From Porodaedalea pini (taxonomy: Eukaryota > Basidiomycota > Agaricomycetes > Hymenochaetales > Hymenochaetaceae): a stretch of 55,045 nt of DNA. Under the pieces are notes generated by a model. That model saw nothing but the letters and a program-made list of their open reading frames with translations. It ran no database searches and was not told where the DNA came from. A program made the translations under genes and the position numbers. Shown here one piece after another: positions 1 through 10,302 of this stretch (position 1 is its first letter; each line of letters begins with the position of its first letter). The stretch lies in contig NBAY01000143.1 of assembly GCA_002794775.1 (NCBI GenBank), positions 1-55,045 on the forward strand. Reading direction: 5' to 3'.

Positions 1-190
1 CGGGGAGGATTGTCGACACGGGGAGGATTGTCGACACGGGGAGGATTGTCGACACGGGGAGGATTGTCGACACGGGGAGGATTGTCGACACGGGGAGGAT
101 TGTCGACACGGGGAGGATTGTCGACACGGGGAGGATTGTCGACACGGGGAGGATTGTCGACACGGGGAGGATTGTCGACACGGGGAGGCT
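1..190. repeat. 18-bp coding minisatellite (at least 10 copies)
   Basis: Tandem units of cggggaggattgtcgaca, nearly identical, with the last copy degenerating at about 187. Because the unit is 18 bp it keeps the frame of the minus-strand Crinkler-like gene and encodes a repeated Asn-Pro-Pro-Arg-Val-Asp hexapeptide. The array is cut by the window edge, so copy number is a minimum. Confidence 0.9.
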
Positions 191-979
191 TGTTGAGACC
201 CTGCTTGTTATAGGCGAGGGGTATGACAGGAAGATCAAACCACGCGTCGTCTGCAGTCTTCCAAAATTGAAAAAACTCCTGCCAGTGACCTCCTGTATCC
301 ACCTTCCAGCCTAGTCCAGCTAATCCGTGCGCGCGTGTATAATGAGATTCGTCAAAAATGACTGAATGATCCAACATGTTAGAGCTGGATAGGTCGTACC
401 TAATTGAGCCTCCTCTGTATCTGTATCAAGTCTCAGCCGTTTGAAGGGGCCCTGCGATTGTTCAGCGACTGAGAATAATCAGGTCAATAACCCCAACTCC
501 GCAGAAGATAGCTGGTAACTCACCACGCAGCCGTGCTGCAGCTACGAAATGGTTCAGCCTCTTTCATGCATCTGAACGACAGGATTGACTCACCAGCTGG
601 TTTTACTCTGACCACGAGATGGATCAAGTCATTGTCGAACTCCTTCCCCCAAACTTCGTCAACCGTATCGCCGAGGTAAAGGGCTTTGCCATTCTGAGCC
701 TCAATGCTGTCCTTGGCACGTTCAAGCAAAGTTCCCACCGGTTCTGTCTTCAAATCGGAAGGCTTGTTCGTGTGAGCATAGCAGACGGTTGGACACAGAT
801 GGATGATAACTCACTGCGTACAACTCTAAATCGGCCTTGCCAACCCCGAGAGCTTTGAACCTGGGCCCGTTCTTCTCGAACAGGCGATCACGGACTTCAG
901 TTAAAAAACATGTGTAATTAGATGTGAGGACATTTGAGCTCTCAGCATCTGCGATGTAGTAGTTCAGCGCTATGGGCAT
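1..979 (-). CDS. Crinkler-like (CRN) N-terminal domain protein, 3' partial at window edge
   Basis: Minus-strand gene read from an ATG at 979. Exon 1 is 979-815 (55 codons); intron 814-763 (GTGAGT...AAG); exon 2 762-594; intron 593-542; an 18-nt exon 541-524; intron 523-469; exon 4 468-400; a further intron from 399 ending at 362 or at 320 (both acceptors keep the frame); then an exon running off the window. The frame stays open through every splice, so the gene looks intact. The first ~110 residues resemble the ubiquitin-like N-terminus of Crinkler proteins: an LELYA strand, a TVDEVWG segment and a closing LIHLVVRVKP. A basic patch (PFKRLRL) follows. The last visible exon ends in a Pro-rich hexapeptide repeat. 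CRN proteins in fungi and oomycetes are modular proteins, often effector-like. The family call is by resemblance only; the C-terminal domain is outside the window. Confidence 0.55.
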
Positions 980-1145
980 GGTGGTTGTTAGATGAAGAGT
1001 GTGGCAATGGCATCGATACGACCACCGGCTCCACTAGTATCATTACGTAATGCATCGATTCTTGTAAATAATCCCGAACCGAGACAGCCGAGAGCTTAAG
1101 CTTGTTCCACATTAATAAGTTAGCTTTGCTCCCTCGAAAGTCTGC
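980..1145 (-). other. 5' flank of the Crinkler-like gene / left border of unit A
   Basis: This stretch holds the presumed 5' UTR and promoter side of the minus-strand Crinkler-like gene and the start of the first eIF4G-like reading on the plus strand. I see no TATA box, terminal repeat or duplication that would fix the left end of unit A here. Confidence 0.3.
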
Positions 1146-1448
1146 TTGGGCCAAGGGCCTCCTCAAGCCACATTCGCAGTGTCTTTACCTCGCTCTCAGT
1201 CGCCAGCTCTTGCCACTCCTCAGGCTCAGACACAGTCGCATTCGAGAACGTCTTCGCAACTAGGAGGTTTCAAGGATGCAGTCGGTGTCAGGATTGCGAG
1301 CGGGCCAAGGGGCAGTGTTCCGCCCTCCAAGACGGGTACGTTATGCATTCCCATCTTTCCTTGTTTAACCTTGTTCATCCTGTCTAACACGAATTCGCAG
1401 CAAATCCGATTAGTTTTGGTACGGTAAATGGCCCCGTGAACAATAAAA
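1146..1448 (+). pseudogene. eIF4G N-terminal-region fragment
   Basis: Reads as the low-complexity N-terminal half of fungal translation initiation factor eIF4G, the scaffold bridging cap-binding eIF4E and the small ribosomal subunit. The recognisable stretch is GGFKDAVGVRIASG followed by PPSKT; an intron at 1336-1400 (donor GTACGT, CTAAC branch, CAG acceptor) joins it to NPISFGTVNG. The piece stops abruptly at about 1448, where ARM-like sequence takes over. A second, downstream part of eIF4G resumes at about 2520, so the ARM-like piece looks inserted into eIF4G. No start codon of its own. Confidence 0.6.
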
Positions 1449-2519
1449 CGATTGTCCACCTCCTTCGCGCCCTTCCCCTCCGCCGCCTGAGAATCCATCG
1501 GCGATCTTTGGTCTGTCGCCCCCGGGCTTTCCACGTCCGGCGCTTGTGCCAGCCCTGAACCCAAAGTCGTTCGACCGGCACGCCGCATACCGATTCTCCC
1601 TTGCATTCCAATGTGTAGTCAACATCAATGTGCGTGGCTCAGTGCCCATCCGGAGTCGCGTCGTCCAGGCAGATACTCTCGAGGTCGTTGGGTTGCGTGT
1701 TGGAGGCATGGCTGGCGTCAGAAGGATTTGCTGTCGGGCCGAGCGCGAGTGCGAGCGGCATACCACGCGAGACCCGTGAACAGCGTCAGCAACGACGGCA
1801 GCAGCAATTAGAACAGCGTCAGCGCGAGCAGGCCCAAGAACTCGTCAGACTGCTCGCTGTCGAACAATCCCTTGTGAATGCCGAGGTGAGTCATCCATCA
1901 TCTTTGCTATTGGCTGACTGATCTGAGGGCCTTTCAGGAGGAACAAAGCTTTGCCACATAAGATGCTGAGACGTCCGTCTCGACTGACACGTCTGCGAAT
2001 GCGACGCCGTCTGGCTCAGGTACCCCAACAAGTACGGTCATCGTACCAGGGCGTGACAGATCTGGCACAGTCGTGGCGCGCCGAGTTTGGGACACACAGC
2101 CGAATGCACGCGAACAGACAACTGTGGGTGCGTCGATGGCGCGCTCTCTAACAATTCGCGTCGGATGGTGGCAGAAGCGGCAACGCCCTCGACATCAACT
2201 TCGAGGCCTGACACAGAGACGGAGGATGATGGCGAGCCGGATGCGGATGCGGATGTGGATGTGATGTCGAGATGGAGACGACGACATCACACGACCAGGA
2301 CATGGACAAAAACTTGCCCTCAGCCTCCTTCACTTCCCCACGGACGTCGGACCGTCGGAATCGTTGCAAACTCTCCCTCGCCAGCGGCGACCGGTGCAGC
2401 TGGTGTAGGTGTCGCGGGCACGTCGATGCGCTCGATGTCGATTTGAATGCACATATCATTATCAACACGAATGCAGCGGACGATGACGTCGCAGATGGGA
2501 TTGTTGCACTCGATCAAAA
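1449..2519 (+). pseudogene. ARM-like fungal protein fragment (copy A)
   Basis: Homologous to 12975-14045 in copy B. Residues such as FDRHAAYRFSLAFQC and VRGSVPIRSRVVQA give a helical, armadillo-like pattern of a conserved fungal protein I cannot name with certainty. A Gln/Arg-rich segment follows (about 1790-1860), then an intron at 1886-1937 (GTGAGT...CAG). Frame breaks at about 1700 and after the intron (a TAA near 1961) show it is decayed. It ends in acidic codons and runs in frame into eIF4G at about 2520. Function unknown; the ARM assignment is by pattern. Confidence 0.45.
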
Positions 2520-3836
2520 CGTAAACGATGGACGACGTGCAGCAGTTCGGCTAGAGACGGAAGAAGCAAGGTTGAAGAGAATTACGGGGGAGCAGGTACA
2601 AAAGGCGAAAGAAGAGGAAGAGCGTCAGCGCAAGGAAGCGGAGGAAAAGCAACGGTTCCAGAAGGCAGAGGAAGAGGCCAATGCTAAAGCAGAGGCGGAG
2701 GCTGAGAAGTCAAAGCCTGTTGCACTCGTGATCAAGTCGAAGAAAGAGGGTGAAGCGTCCTCAGCTGTATCCGACGTCCCACCTTCTACGTCGCCTGAAA
2801 CATCCAAGAGACGGCCTATCCCTAGACCGCTCGAGCTCTCCTCAACTCACAAATCCATCCCTCAACCTCTCCCATCCGCCCTTGCTACCACCCGCCACAT
2901 CCAAGATGTTTACTAGGTCCAGTATCCGGAAGGCATCAAGAGTCCCAAGCCAGAGCTTAACACGAACGCAAAGGATGGCAAGTTCCGGTTCGTATTTATT
3001 GTCTCGCTTTCTTTCCGTGACTAGCAAGCTAACGCTATATTTCTGCGATTAGCTACGACCGAGACTTCCTTCTCCAATTCATGTACGTGTGCAACGAAAA
3101 GCCGGACAATCTCCCTCCTCTTGAGGCTATCGGTCTCGAGTCATCCGACCAATCGCACTCTATGGGCCGGGGTGGCTCTGGACGCCGAGGTGTATCTGGT
3201 AGTATGGGCCGGCCATCTTCTACTGCTTCAAGGCAAGCATCGATTGGGCTTGGCATCGGTGCTTTGAACGGCTTCGGTGGCGAACCTGGTTCAGGCTTTG
3301 CGATGGGCAACTTCTCTGCACCGAACAAACTATCAAGTGAAGAGCGCTGCATGCGCTCGACGTCGATGAGCGATAGGCCCGGTGGCCTTCCATTTGCAAG
3401 CGGGCGCCCATCGCCTATGGTTCGCTCTTCCAGTCAGGATGGTGCGGGCGCTTTGGGCAACAAGCGTACGCGTAGCAAACGTGGCGACTCAACACGCAAC
3501 GAGTCGAACCGTATCAGCGCTTCTGCCAATCAGTTCAACACGAATGCTGCTTCCTCCGTCGAACCTGGCGCGCCGCTCGAGCAGTCTGCGAACCGCTGGG
3601 TCGCGGGGAGCGCGTCCAGGCGTGGGGCCTCGAATGACCCAGACTCACCCGAGATCGTGGACAAGAAGGTCCGTTCGCTGCTTAACAAGCTCACTATGGA
3701 GAAGTTTGAGTCTATCTTAAACCAGATCATTGTGTGGGCAAACAAGAGTGAGAGCGAGAAGGATGGGTGTACGCTTATTCATTTCATCCGGCCTGTGTTC
3801 GAGAAGGCGACGGATGAGGCGGCTGGAGTAACCCTG
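2520..3836 (+). pseudogene. eIF4G central fragment reaching into the MIF4G domain
   Basis: Starts with a charged Glu/Lys/Ala coiled region (EEERQRKEAEEKQRFQK), then a Pro/Ser linker, then the signature [10 protein letters not shown] ... [13 protein letters not shown] that precedes MIF4G in fungal eIF4G, and the first MIF4G helices ([20 protein letters not shown], about 3673-3730). The intron at 2988-3052 is kept and its splicing restores the eIF4G frame. A TAG at 2914-2916 replaces a sense codon. At about 3825 the eIF4G reading ends inside MIF4G and continues without a frame break into PRP8, giving an open fusion from 3081 to 4331. eIF4G normally acts in cytoplasmic cap-dependent initiation; this piece lacks most of the HEAT repeats. 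Confidence 0.75.
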
Positions 3837-6325
3837 TCTCCTCTCATGGTTTCCAACCAAAGAATGCGCCTCGTTTCTCACGAGGACGAAATCTTCGGAC
3901 CCAACGGCGCGGACGAGGATGAATTCGAGCTACCAGATGAGGCTGAGCCATTCCTCTTGGATAAGGATTTGGAGAACGAGAGCACTGCGGACGGTATTGC
4001 CTTATGGTGGGCGCCGACGCCTTACAGTCGCCGCTCGGGACACATGCGCCGCGCGCAAGATGTAGCATTGGTGAAGAACTGGTATTTGGAGCACTGCCCA
4101 CCGAACCAGCCTGTAAAGGTTCACGTGTCGTACCAGAAGCCACTCAGGTGCTTTGTTCTCAACGAGCTGAAGGCGAGGCCGGAGAAGCCGATGACGAAAA
4201 AGAACCTGTTCTATCAGTTGAAGGCGACGAAAATTTTCCAGACCACAAAGCCGGACTGGGTGGAAGCTGGTTTGCAAGTGTGCAGGCAAGGATACAACAT
4301 GCCGAACTTGCTCATCCGTTGCAAGGTATGATCGTTGGGAAAGCTGCGTTACATCATTCTGACTTCCAATCCTTCTAGAACTTGAATTACCTTCATCTCG
4401 ATTACAACATGAATCTGAAGCCGGTAAAGACGCTCACGACGAAGGAACGCAAAAAGTCTCGGCTTGGAAATGCATTCCATTTGTGCCGTGAAATTCTTCG
4501 CCTCACGAAGCTCGTCGTCGATGCGCATGTCCAATCCCGGCTTGGCAATGTGGATGCCTTCCAACTGGCGGATGCATTGCAGTATATTTTCGCACATATC
4601 GGTGCGCTCACCGGCATGTACCGTTACAAGTACAAGCTTATGCGTCAGGTCCGGATGTGCAAAGATCTCAATCATCTGATCTACTATTGCTTCAATATGG
4701 GACCTGTTGGTAAGGGACCAGGCTGTGGGTTTGGGGCTCCAGGCTGGCGAGTGTGGCTCTTCTTCGTGCGTGGAATTGTACCACTGCTTGAGCACTGGCT
4801 CGGAAACTTGCTTGCGCGTCAGTTCGAGGGTCTCAACAGCAAGGGCATCGCAAAGACGGTCGCGAAGCAGCGTGTCGAATCGCGCTATGACTTGGAATTA
4901 CGCACTGCCGTGATGCACGATATTCTTGATATGATACCGGAGTCGATCAAGCAGAACAAGGCGAAGACTCTCTTGCAGGACTTGTCGGAAGCGTGGCACT
5001 GCTGGAAGGCAAACAGTACGTGGTCTGGTTGAAACTGGACTTTGCGTACTAAGCCTTATTCTACAATTCCATGGAAGGTCCCGGGCATGCCGACTGCAAT
5101 CGAGGACATCATCTTGCGGTACATCAAGAGCAAGGCGGACTAGTGGTGCTCGGTTGCGCACTACAATCGCGAGCGTATCGGGCGTGGTGCGACTTTCGAC
5201 AAGGCTGTGGTCAAGAAGAGCTTAGGGCGTCTTACTCGACTGTACTTGAAAGCTGAGCAGGAGCGTCAGCATGGTTACCTCAAAGATGGACCTTACGTTA
5301 GTGCTGAGGAGGCCGTTGCGATCTACACATCGACGGACCACTGGCTTGAGAGTCGGAAATTTGCTCCCATCCCATTATCGTAAGATCCAATTAACTACGT
5401 CTTTCAATAGCTCTCACTGATGTTTGCATACAGTCCCCTTTCGTACAAGCATGACGCGCACAGCGTCAAAGGTCGTCTTAATCAATCTCAGCGTGAGGAG
5501 CTTGCTCTCATTGAGCAGGCGTATGACAATCCACACGAATAGTATATTTTTTTTTCTAATTGGTCGTAGGATGTAGCTGATTGATTCGCGTGCAGGTCTG
5601 TCTAGGATCAAGCGTCTCTTGCTCACTCAGCGAGCCTTCAAAGAGGCAGGCATTGAGTTCTTCGACACATATGGCAAGCTCATCCCTTGCTACGACATCG
5701 AAGTTGAGAAGATTACAGACACATATCTTGACCAGTTCTTATTCTTTGACAAGTGCGGACACCGAACCTCCTCCCCTTCTGGTGTACAAGTGGTGCCAGG
5801 GTATCAATAACTTGACGGACATCTGGGAGACAAACGAGGGCGAATGCGTAGTGATGATGGAGACCGTACTGTCGAAGGTCTACGAAAAGATTGACCTGAC
5901 CCTTCTCAACCGTCTGCTTCGTCTTATTCTCGACCATAATCTTGCGGACTATATCACAGCGAATAATAACTGTGTTCTCACCTACAAAGATATGGCACAT
6001 ACGAACACATACGGGATGATCCGTGGTCTGCAGTTCTCTGCCTTTGTCTTCCAATATTATGGTCTTGTCCTCGATCTTCTCATCCTCGGCTTGCAACGCG
6101 CAAGTGAAATGGCGGGTCCCCCACAATTGCCCAACAATTCCCTGCAGTACCGTGATTCTGCGACCGAGACACGCCATCCAGTCCGTCTCTATTCTCGTTA
6201 TGTTGATCGTTTGCATATTTTATTCCGCTTCACCGCCGAGGAATCACGCGACCTTATACAATGTTACCTCAACGCGAATCCGGATCCAACAAACAACAAC
6301 GTTATTGGGTATAACGAGAGATGTT
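3837..6325 (+). pseudogene. PRP8: PRP8 (spliceosomal scaffold) N-terminal half fragment, copy A
   Basis: Clear match to the N-terminal half of Prp8, the U5 snRNP protein at the spliceosome active site: [23 protein letters not shown], the strongly conserved LNYLHLDYN and [10 protein letters not shown], then [20 protein letters not shown] and [20 protein letters not shown], ending at RCWP (about 6325). Introns at 4326-4378 and 5380-5433 keep GT/AG; the intron at 5016-5066 has lost its acceptor (AA for AG). Stops such as TGG to TAG at about 5141, a 16-residue gap after LSYKHD (shared with copy B) and a further gap near 5750 mark it as non-functional. Full Prp8 is about 2,300 residues; this is roughly 750 of them. 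Confidence 0.9.
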
Positions 6326-7690
6326 GGCCGTTGAAGGGAAGTGAATCCCGTTTGGCTTCGGGCATCGCACACTACCTCACTTTACAAAGGATGACTTCAG
6401 CCCAGAGGCGCGCGGTTTCGTGAGAACTCGTATCTTCGTGGATTAACTCCGCAAGAGTATTTCTTCCACGTTATGGCTGGTCGCGAAGATTTGATCGATA
6501 CCGCTGTCAAGACGGCCGAGACTGATTATATTCAGCGTCGACTTGTAAAGGCACTCGAAGACGTGGCTGTCTGCTATGACGGGACTTGTGCGAAACTCAC
6601 TGGGTGACCTGATCCAATTCGTGTATGGCGAGGATGGTATGGACGGTGCTTTTATTGAATGGCAAACGATCAAAACGTTCGGTATCAATGATCGCGAGTT
6701 CGAACATCACTATCAGGTCGACGTCACTGACCCGAAGGGTGGATTCCTTTCTGGTGTTTTGCAAATCGGTATCGACGACTCATCCCTCGAGCTCTCGACG
6801 AGGAATACGACCGTCTTCATGAGGATCGTAAATTGCTCCGTGAATTCATTTTCCCGGGCCGTGACAATTCCGCTGTCCACTATCTTCCTGTCAACCTGAA
6901 CCGCATCGTGCAGAACGCAACGCAGATTTTCCATATCGACCGCAGAAAGCCGAGCGATCTGGAGCCGGTTTACATCATTGAGCATGTGCAGCAGCTGGCA
7001 GACCACCTCATCGTTGTGCGCGGCGACGATCTTTTAATAAAGGAGGCTGCCGAAAACGCTTCTGTTGCATTCCGCATGCACCTTCGGGCGACTTTTGCCA
7101 TGCGTCCAGTCCTAGAGGAGTTCCATTCAACAGAGAAGCGTTTGACTGGATCTTGGGCGAGGTGGAGATGAAGTTCAACCAGTCGGTCGCTCATCCGGGC
7201 GAGATGTGCGGCACACTCGCTGCTCAGTCGATTGGTGAGCCGGCGACGCAGATGACACTAAATACCTTCCATTACGCTGGTGTTTCGAGTAAAAACGTCA
7301 CGCTCGGGGTGCCGCATCTTAAAGAAATCATCGACGTCGCTGTGAATATCAAGACTCCGTGTACCTGGACCCAGAAATTGCTGCTGTCGACACAAGGGCC
7401 AAGTCGGTGCAAACAGAACTTGCGTACACATCGCTGCGTACCGTTACAGCGGCGGTTGAGATCTACTACGATCCTGATTCAAGTACGACGATCATTGAGG
7501 ATGATAAGGAGTTTGTTGATGCATTCTTCGCCATCTCCGACGAGGAAATTGAGTCGGGTCTTCATCTTCAGTCGCCATGGTTACTTTGTCTTGAGCTCGG
7601 TCGCTCGAAGATGCTTGACAGGAAACTTACGATGAACTACATTGCTGGCCGTATCGCGGAAAGCTTTGCCATTGCCAAAAATGCCATCTA
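6326..7690 (+). pseudogene. RPB1: RPB1 (RNA polymerase II largest subunit) fragment, copy A
   Basis: Begins in RPB1 at the EGK-stop-IPFGF-equivalent site, continues with [18 protein letters not shown] and the bridge-helix region (about 6475-6560), and includes the trigger-loop region [20 protein letters not shown] (about 7223-7282) plus the ISDEEIESG segment. RPB1 is the catalytic subunit of nuclear RNA polymerase II; this piece lacks the metal-binding aspartates and the CTD heptads. Damage includes the in-frame TGA just after the PRP8 junction, a frameshift near 6790, loss of three bases near 7128 and a deletion of about ten bases at 7357 that removes the SLTV segment and shifts frame (the same deletion is in copy B). 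Confidence 0.9.
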
Positions 7691-8412
7691 AGGAAAATAT
7701 TGACCCTGAAAATCCTCCCAATACAGGCAGTACATTGACGATTAAAGGGAAGGAGAAGGGGAAAGGGCAGGCGGACGCCATCATCGCAGTCGACAGATCT
7801 CTGCGATCGAGCGACAACGGATCAAATACAACTCTCGCTACATTGCGGCACAAGGAATCGAATGACACCATTACCCTCAATCGAGTACCTGCGGGGGAGA
7901 CAGCGTCTGCAGGCGAGACGGTCACGCTGCAACCCCGTTGTGCTACATTGGACATTGGCATTCCATGTATCATTACTTCAAAGCGGAAGTGGTTCCGTGC
8001 ATTTGCCCGTTATATCGGTGAGGTTGAGGGTGAGAGCGGGCCATGGGTTGTTGTCGAGGTGCTCGTGGGCGATGATTGGGCAGACGATCAGCTCGATGGC
8101 CGCCAGTGGAATGACGGCTCGTGGGGTGGCGTGCGCTACTTCGACGTCGGGACTTTGGCATCGGATTGGGGCGACAACGAATGCATGACTCGCCAGCAAC
8201 GCGTTGATTTGACGAATAACTATGGAACTAGCGTCATTAGTGGCTGGAAGGGCACGAAGCGCGAGGGGGAGCAGCTCAGCGTTGACCGCAAGAAGCATTT
8301 CCGTAGCACGTCGCCATCAGTGTCGGATGTGTCGAACGTGGAGTATCAAGGTCTCTTTGTGAGGCCACAGCAGGTGCTGTATGTTGTAAATGCTGTCGGT
8401 TCGGACTTGTGA
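7691..8412 (+). pseudogene. CAP-Gly domain C-terminal fragment, copy A
   Basis: Open from the RPB1 junction to a TGA at 8410-8412. The core is a CAP-Gly domain: IPCIITSKRKWFRAFARYIG, then GPWVVVEV, then the signature WNDGSWGGVRYFDV (compare the family GKNDG...RYF groove that binds C-terminal EEY/F motifs of tubulin and plus-end proteins). It ends in GLFVRPQQVLYVV. I infer this is the C-terminal end and 3' UTR of one basidiomycete BTB plus CAP-Gly gene, whose N-terminal parts appear in copies B and C. In this copy the CAP-Gly reading is intact. Confidence 0.75.
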
Positions 8413-8934
8413 ATCTTGGAATATATTTAAGTTCAGATTCCTGCCCTTTTTCTTTTTCTTTCTTTCTTTCTTTTACCCTACTCCCATGTTTAGTCACTCT
8501 TTGCTCTGGGCAGATGCCCTCATCACCGAAATCACTTGTTGGCATGTTCATATTCCTCTCTTATCTACTCAATCGGATCACTCTGGATTCAATTGCACCT
8601 TTTGGAGAATTTTTTAATCAGTTTTTGAATGCTGTCGGTTTTTTAGTTAGTACATTTGTGTTGAGTTTCTGTACAAACGGCATTCTTGTGCCTCATGCAA
8701 TAAGTTAGAAATCATTTTGGAGTATGTTAGCACACAGATGAGTTGTGCATTGCATTTCAATTGGACATGTAGTCAGTGCTATAATAGTAATATAATGAAG
8801 GCATGATGAATAAGGCAATAATATGTAGTTATGTCACTAGAGTCCAACCAAGCTACCTAGAAGAGAACAATGACAAAAAGTAAGAATACAGACAATTGTA
8901 GAGAAACAAAGGATTCAACTATTTGTCTCTATGT
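8413..8934 (+). other. 3' tail of unit A (former 3' UTR plus AT-rich DNA)
   Basis: Starts with a pyrimidine run (ctttttctttttctttcttt) shared with copies B and C, then shared UTR-like sequence to about 8762. From there copy A carries about 170 bp of AT-rich DNA that B and C lack before the terminal inverted-repeat element. No gene seen. Confidence 0.6.
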
Positions 8935-9128
8935 ACTTGAGGTAGTGGGCCATTGGGATGGCAAGCTACAGTTACTGTTTTCTGAGTCTTTCATTCTATA
9001 TGATTCATTTTATATGAGAGGACTAAAGCTTGAAAATTATACTAAAACATTATTCTCATTAGTGAATTATTTGATATTCAGTAAACAGTAATTGTAGCTT
9101 GCCATCCTAATGGCCCACTACCTCAAGT
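8935..9128. repeat. MITE-like inverted-repeat element A (194 bp)
   Basis: Terminal inverted repeats of about 50 bp, beginning acttgaggtagtgggccatt on one side and its complement on the other, around an AT-rich core. It has a short extra duplication in the core relative to copies B and C. Flanking bases do not form a convincing target duplication. It caps the 3' end of unit A; beyond it lies a retrotransposon remnant. No coding capacity. Confidence 0.9.
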
Positions 9129-9510
9129 TTTAACGAGTCTGAACTTGAAACTCCTGAAACTTCTTGGTCAGTCCCCCTGGTGGTTACGCCTGACCACTTG
9201 CAAAATCCTGTGAGTCAACCACCTCATTGTCATTGTCTTCCTCCTCCACATGGTTCTCCACTGTTGACTTTTGAGTGTCTACGACTTCCTCAAATGCTGA
9301 CTCCTTCATTGCGCCAAGTTCATCTGCAAAGGCATGGCAAACATCCAGTTCCATCATCCGGACCACCCTCTGCATGATCTGTTTCGCCTGTGGATATGTG
9401 TTCTTAAAGTGCCCTGGCTGGCCACACAACCAACAGGCTCCCCATCATCACATTTCATTCATAGAGATGTCCATTGCTTGTCCAGCACCTCTGAAGGTTA
9501 TGCTGGTCAC
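9129..9510 (-). pseudogene. Chromovirus gag C-terminal remnant (family 1-like)
   Basis: Minus-strand reading with the gag end ADELGAMKESAFEEVVDT and a zinc knuckle CGQPGHFKNTYPQ in which the last cysteine is replaced by tyrosine. It matches the gag of elements 1 and 2. The remnant is cut on its left by unit A and on its right by an LTR fragment at 9511. Confidence 0.8.
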
Positions 9511-9563
9511 TGTTAGAACTCAAACTTTCCCCTTTTCTTTTATTTTCCTTTTTACCATTTCTT
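9511..9563 (+). repeat. LTR fragment, family 1 type (first 53 bp)
   Basis: Begins tgttagaactcaaactttcc and follows the LTR starts of elements 1 and 3 until it is interrupted at 9564 by the start of a different LTR. Confidence 0.7.
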
Positions 9564-9951
9564 TGTTAGGATCTCAAGTGCGCATACTATTATTTCCTTT
9601 CTTCCATCGTCATCATCCCCGTCGACGTCCCTTTCCCCTCCCACACCGAACTCTTCCCTTTGTCGCTCGTTTGTTGATGTCACCCACTTATCGATCGCGA
9701 GACCCTTGCACGCGGTCGCAGGCGACGTCGTCCGCTCATTATTAATCACATTCCATGACGTTCCATCACATTCCATTTCCCAGGAACGTCATTCTCTTTA
9801 TAGTAGTCGGGTCACACAGGTATTGAGTATATAGGTAGCTCGTTCACCTGTATTGTCCCTCACCTCAGTATTCTTGGAATCCACTGCTGCTTACTCTTGA
9901 CAACGTCGTCCGCGACACTTGTGCGTTTGACTCCTCCCCTCTTCGCTCTTG
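9564..9951 (+). repeat. Truncated LTR of family 3 (first ~388 bp)
   Basis: Begins tgttaggatctcaagtg and aligns with the solo LTR at 52630-53147. It stops at cttcgctcttg, where unit B starts; the remaining ~130 bp of the LTR are absent on the other side of unit B, so the right part of this host was lost or moved. Confidence 0.8.
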
Positions 9952-10302
9952 TTACGATTACTGAGTTTACGAAGTATCGTCTTTTGTTATGGGCAAAGTT
10001 AGGGAGCCCGATTTGGGTTTTTGTCAGCTTTTATAAGCTGATGGCATACCATATATGTTAATTTTGGACCCCTTTTCTGCTAAATTGAGCGGTGGCGATG
10101 AAGTCGTTCACTGCTTTTGTGGCTGTACAGTGCTCACTTTCTTCATCAACATATTTAATTTTATTAAACCATCCAAATCTCAACCTTGAACCATGTAAAA
10201 AAACTTCAGACAAATCTCTATCTGTCTATGTATTTTTTGTAAAATAAAGTGGCCTGGTTGAATTAAAAATCAGTCGAAAGCAAAGTTGACGACAGTGCCA
10301 AC
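9952..10302 (+). other. Left terminal noncoding segment of unit B
   Basis: About 350 bp shared with 24808-25160 of copy C. AT-rich, no gene. The first bases (tacgattactg, then a tttac stretch) resemble inner inverted-repeat sequence of the 3' MITE-like element. It could hold the transposition end or the former promoter of the captured BTB gene. Confidence 0.55.

Larger units (their letters stand above)
1146..9128 (+). mobile_element. Chimeric gene-fragment unit, copy A
   Basis: Series of fragments in one orientation: eIF4G, ARM-like, eIF4G, PRP8, RPB1, CAP-Gly, a 3' tail and a terminal inverted-repeat element. The order PRP8-RPB1-CAP-Gly and its junctions match copy B, and the RPB1-to-CAP-Gly part and 3' tail also match copy C (by eye over 90% identical). 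The right end abuts a minus-strand retrotransposon gag remnant at 9129. The left end is not defined: copy A lacks the start shared by B and C, and the Crinkler-like gene directly upstream may or may not belong to it. No transposase is present. Confidence 0.7.

Noticed and set aside
1..190. CRISPR-like array
   Set aside because: Units are 18-bp head-to-tail repeats with no spacers and lie in a eukaryotic coding exon.
5713..6216. Minus-strand 167-codon ORF
   Set aside because: It is the exact complement of conserved PRP8 coding sequence, and the same shadow appears in copy B at 14628-15113.
3837..6325. Genuine PRP8 gene
   Set aside because: Both ends are fused to other genes, several stops are present and one splice acceptor is lost.
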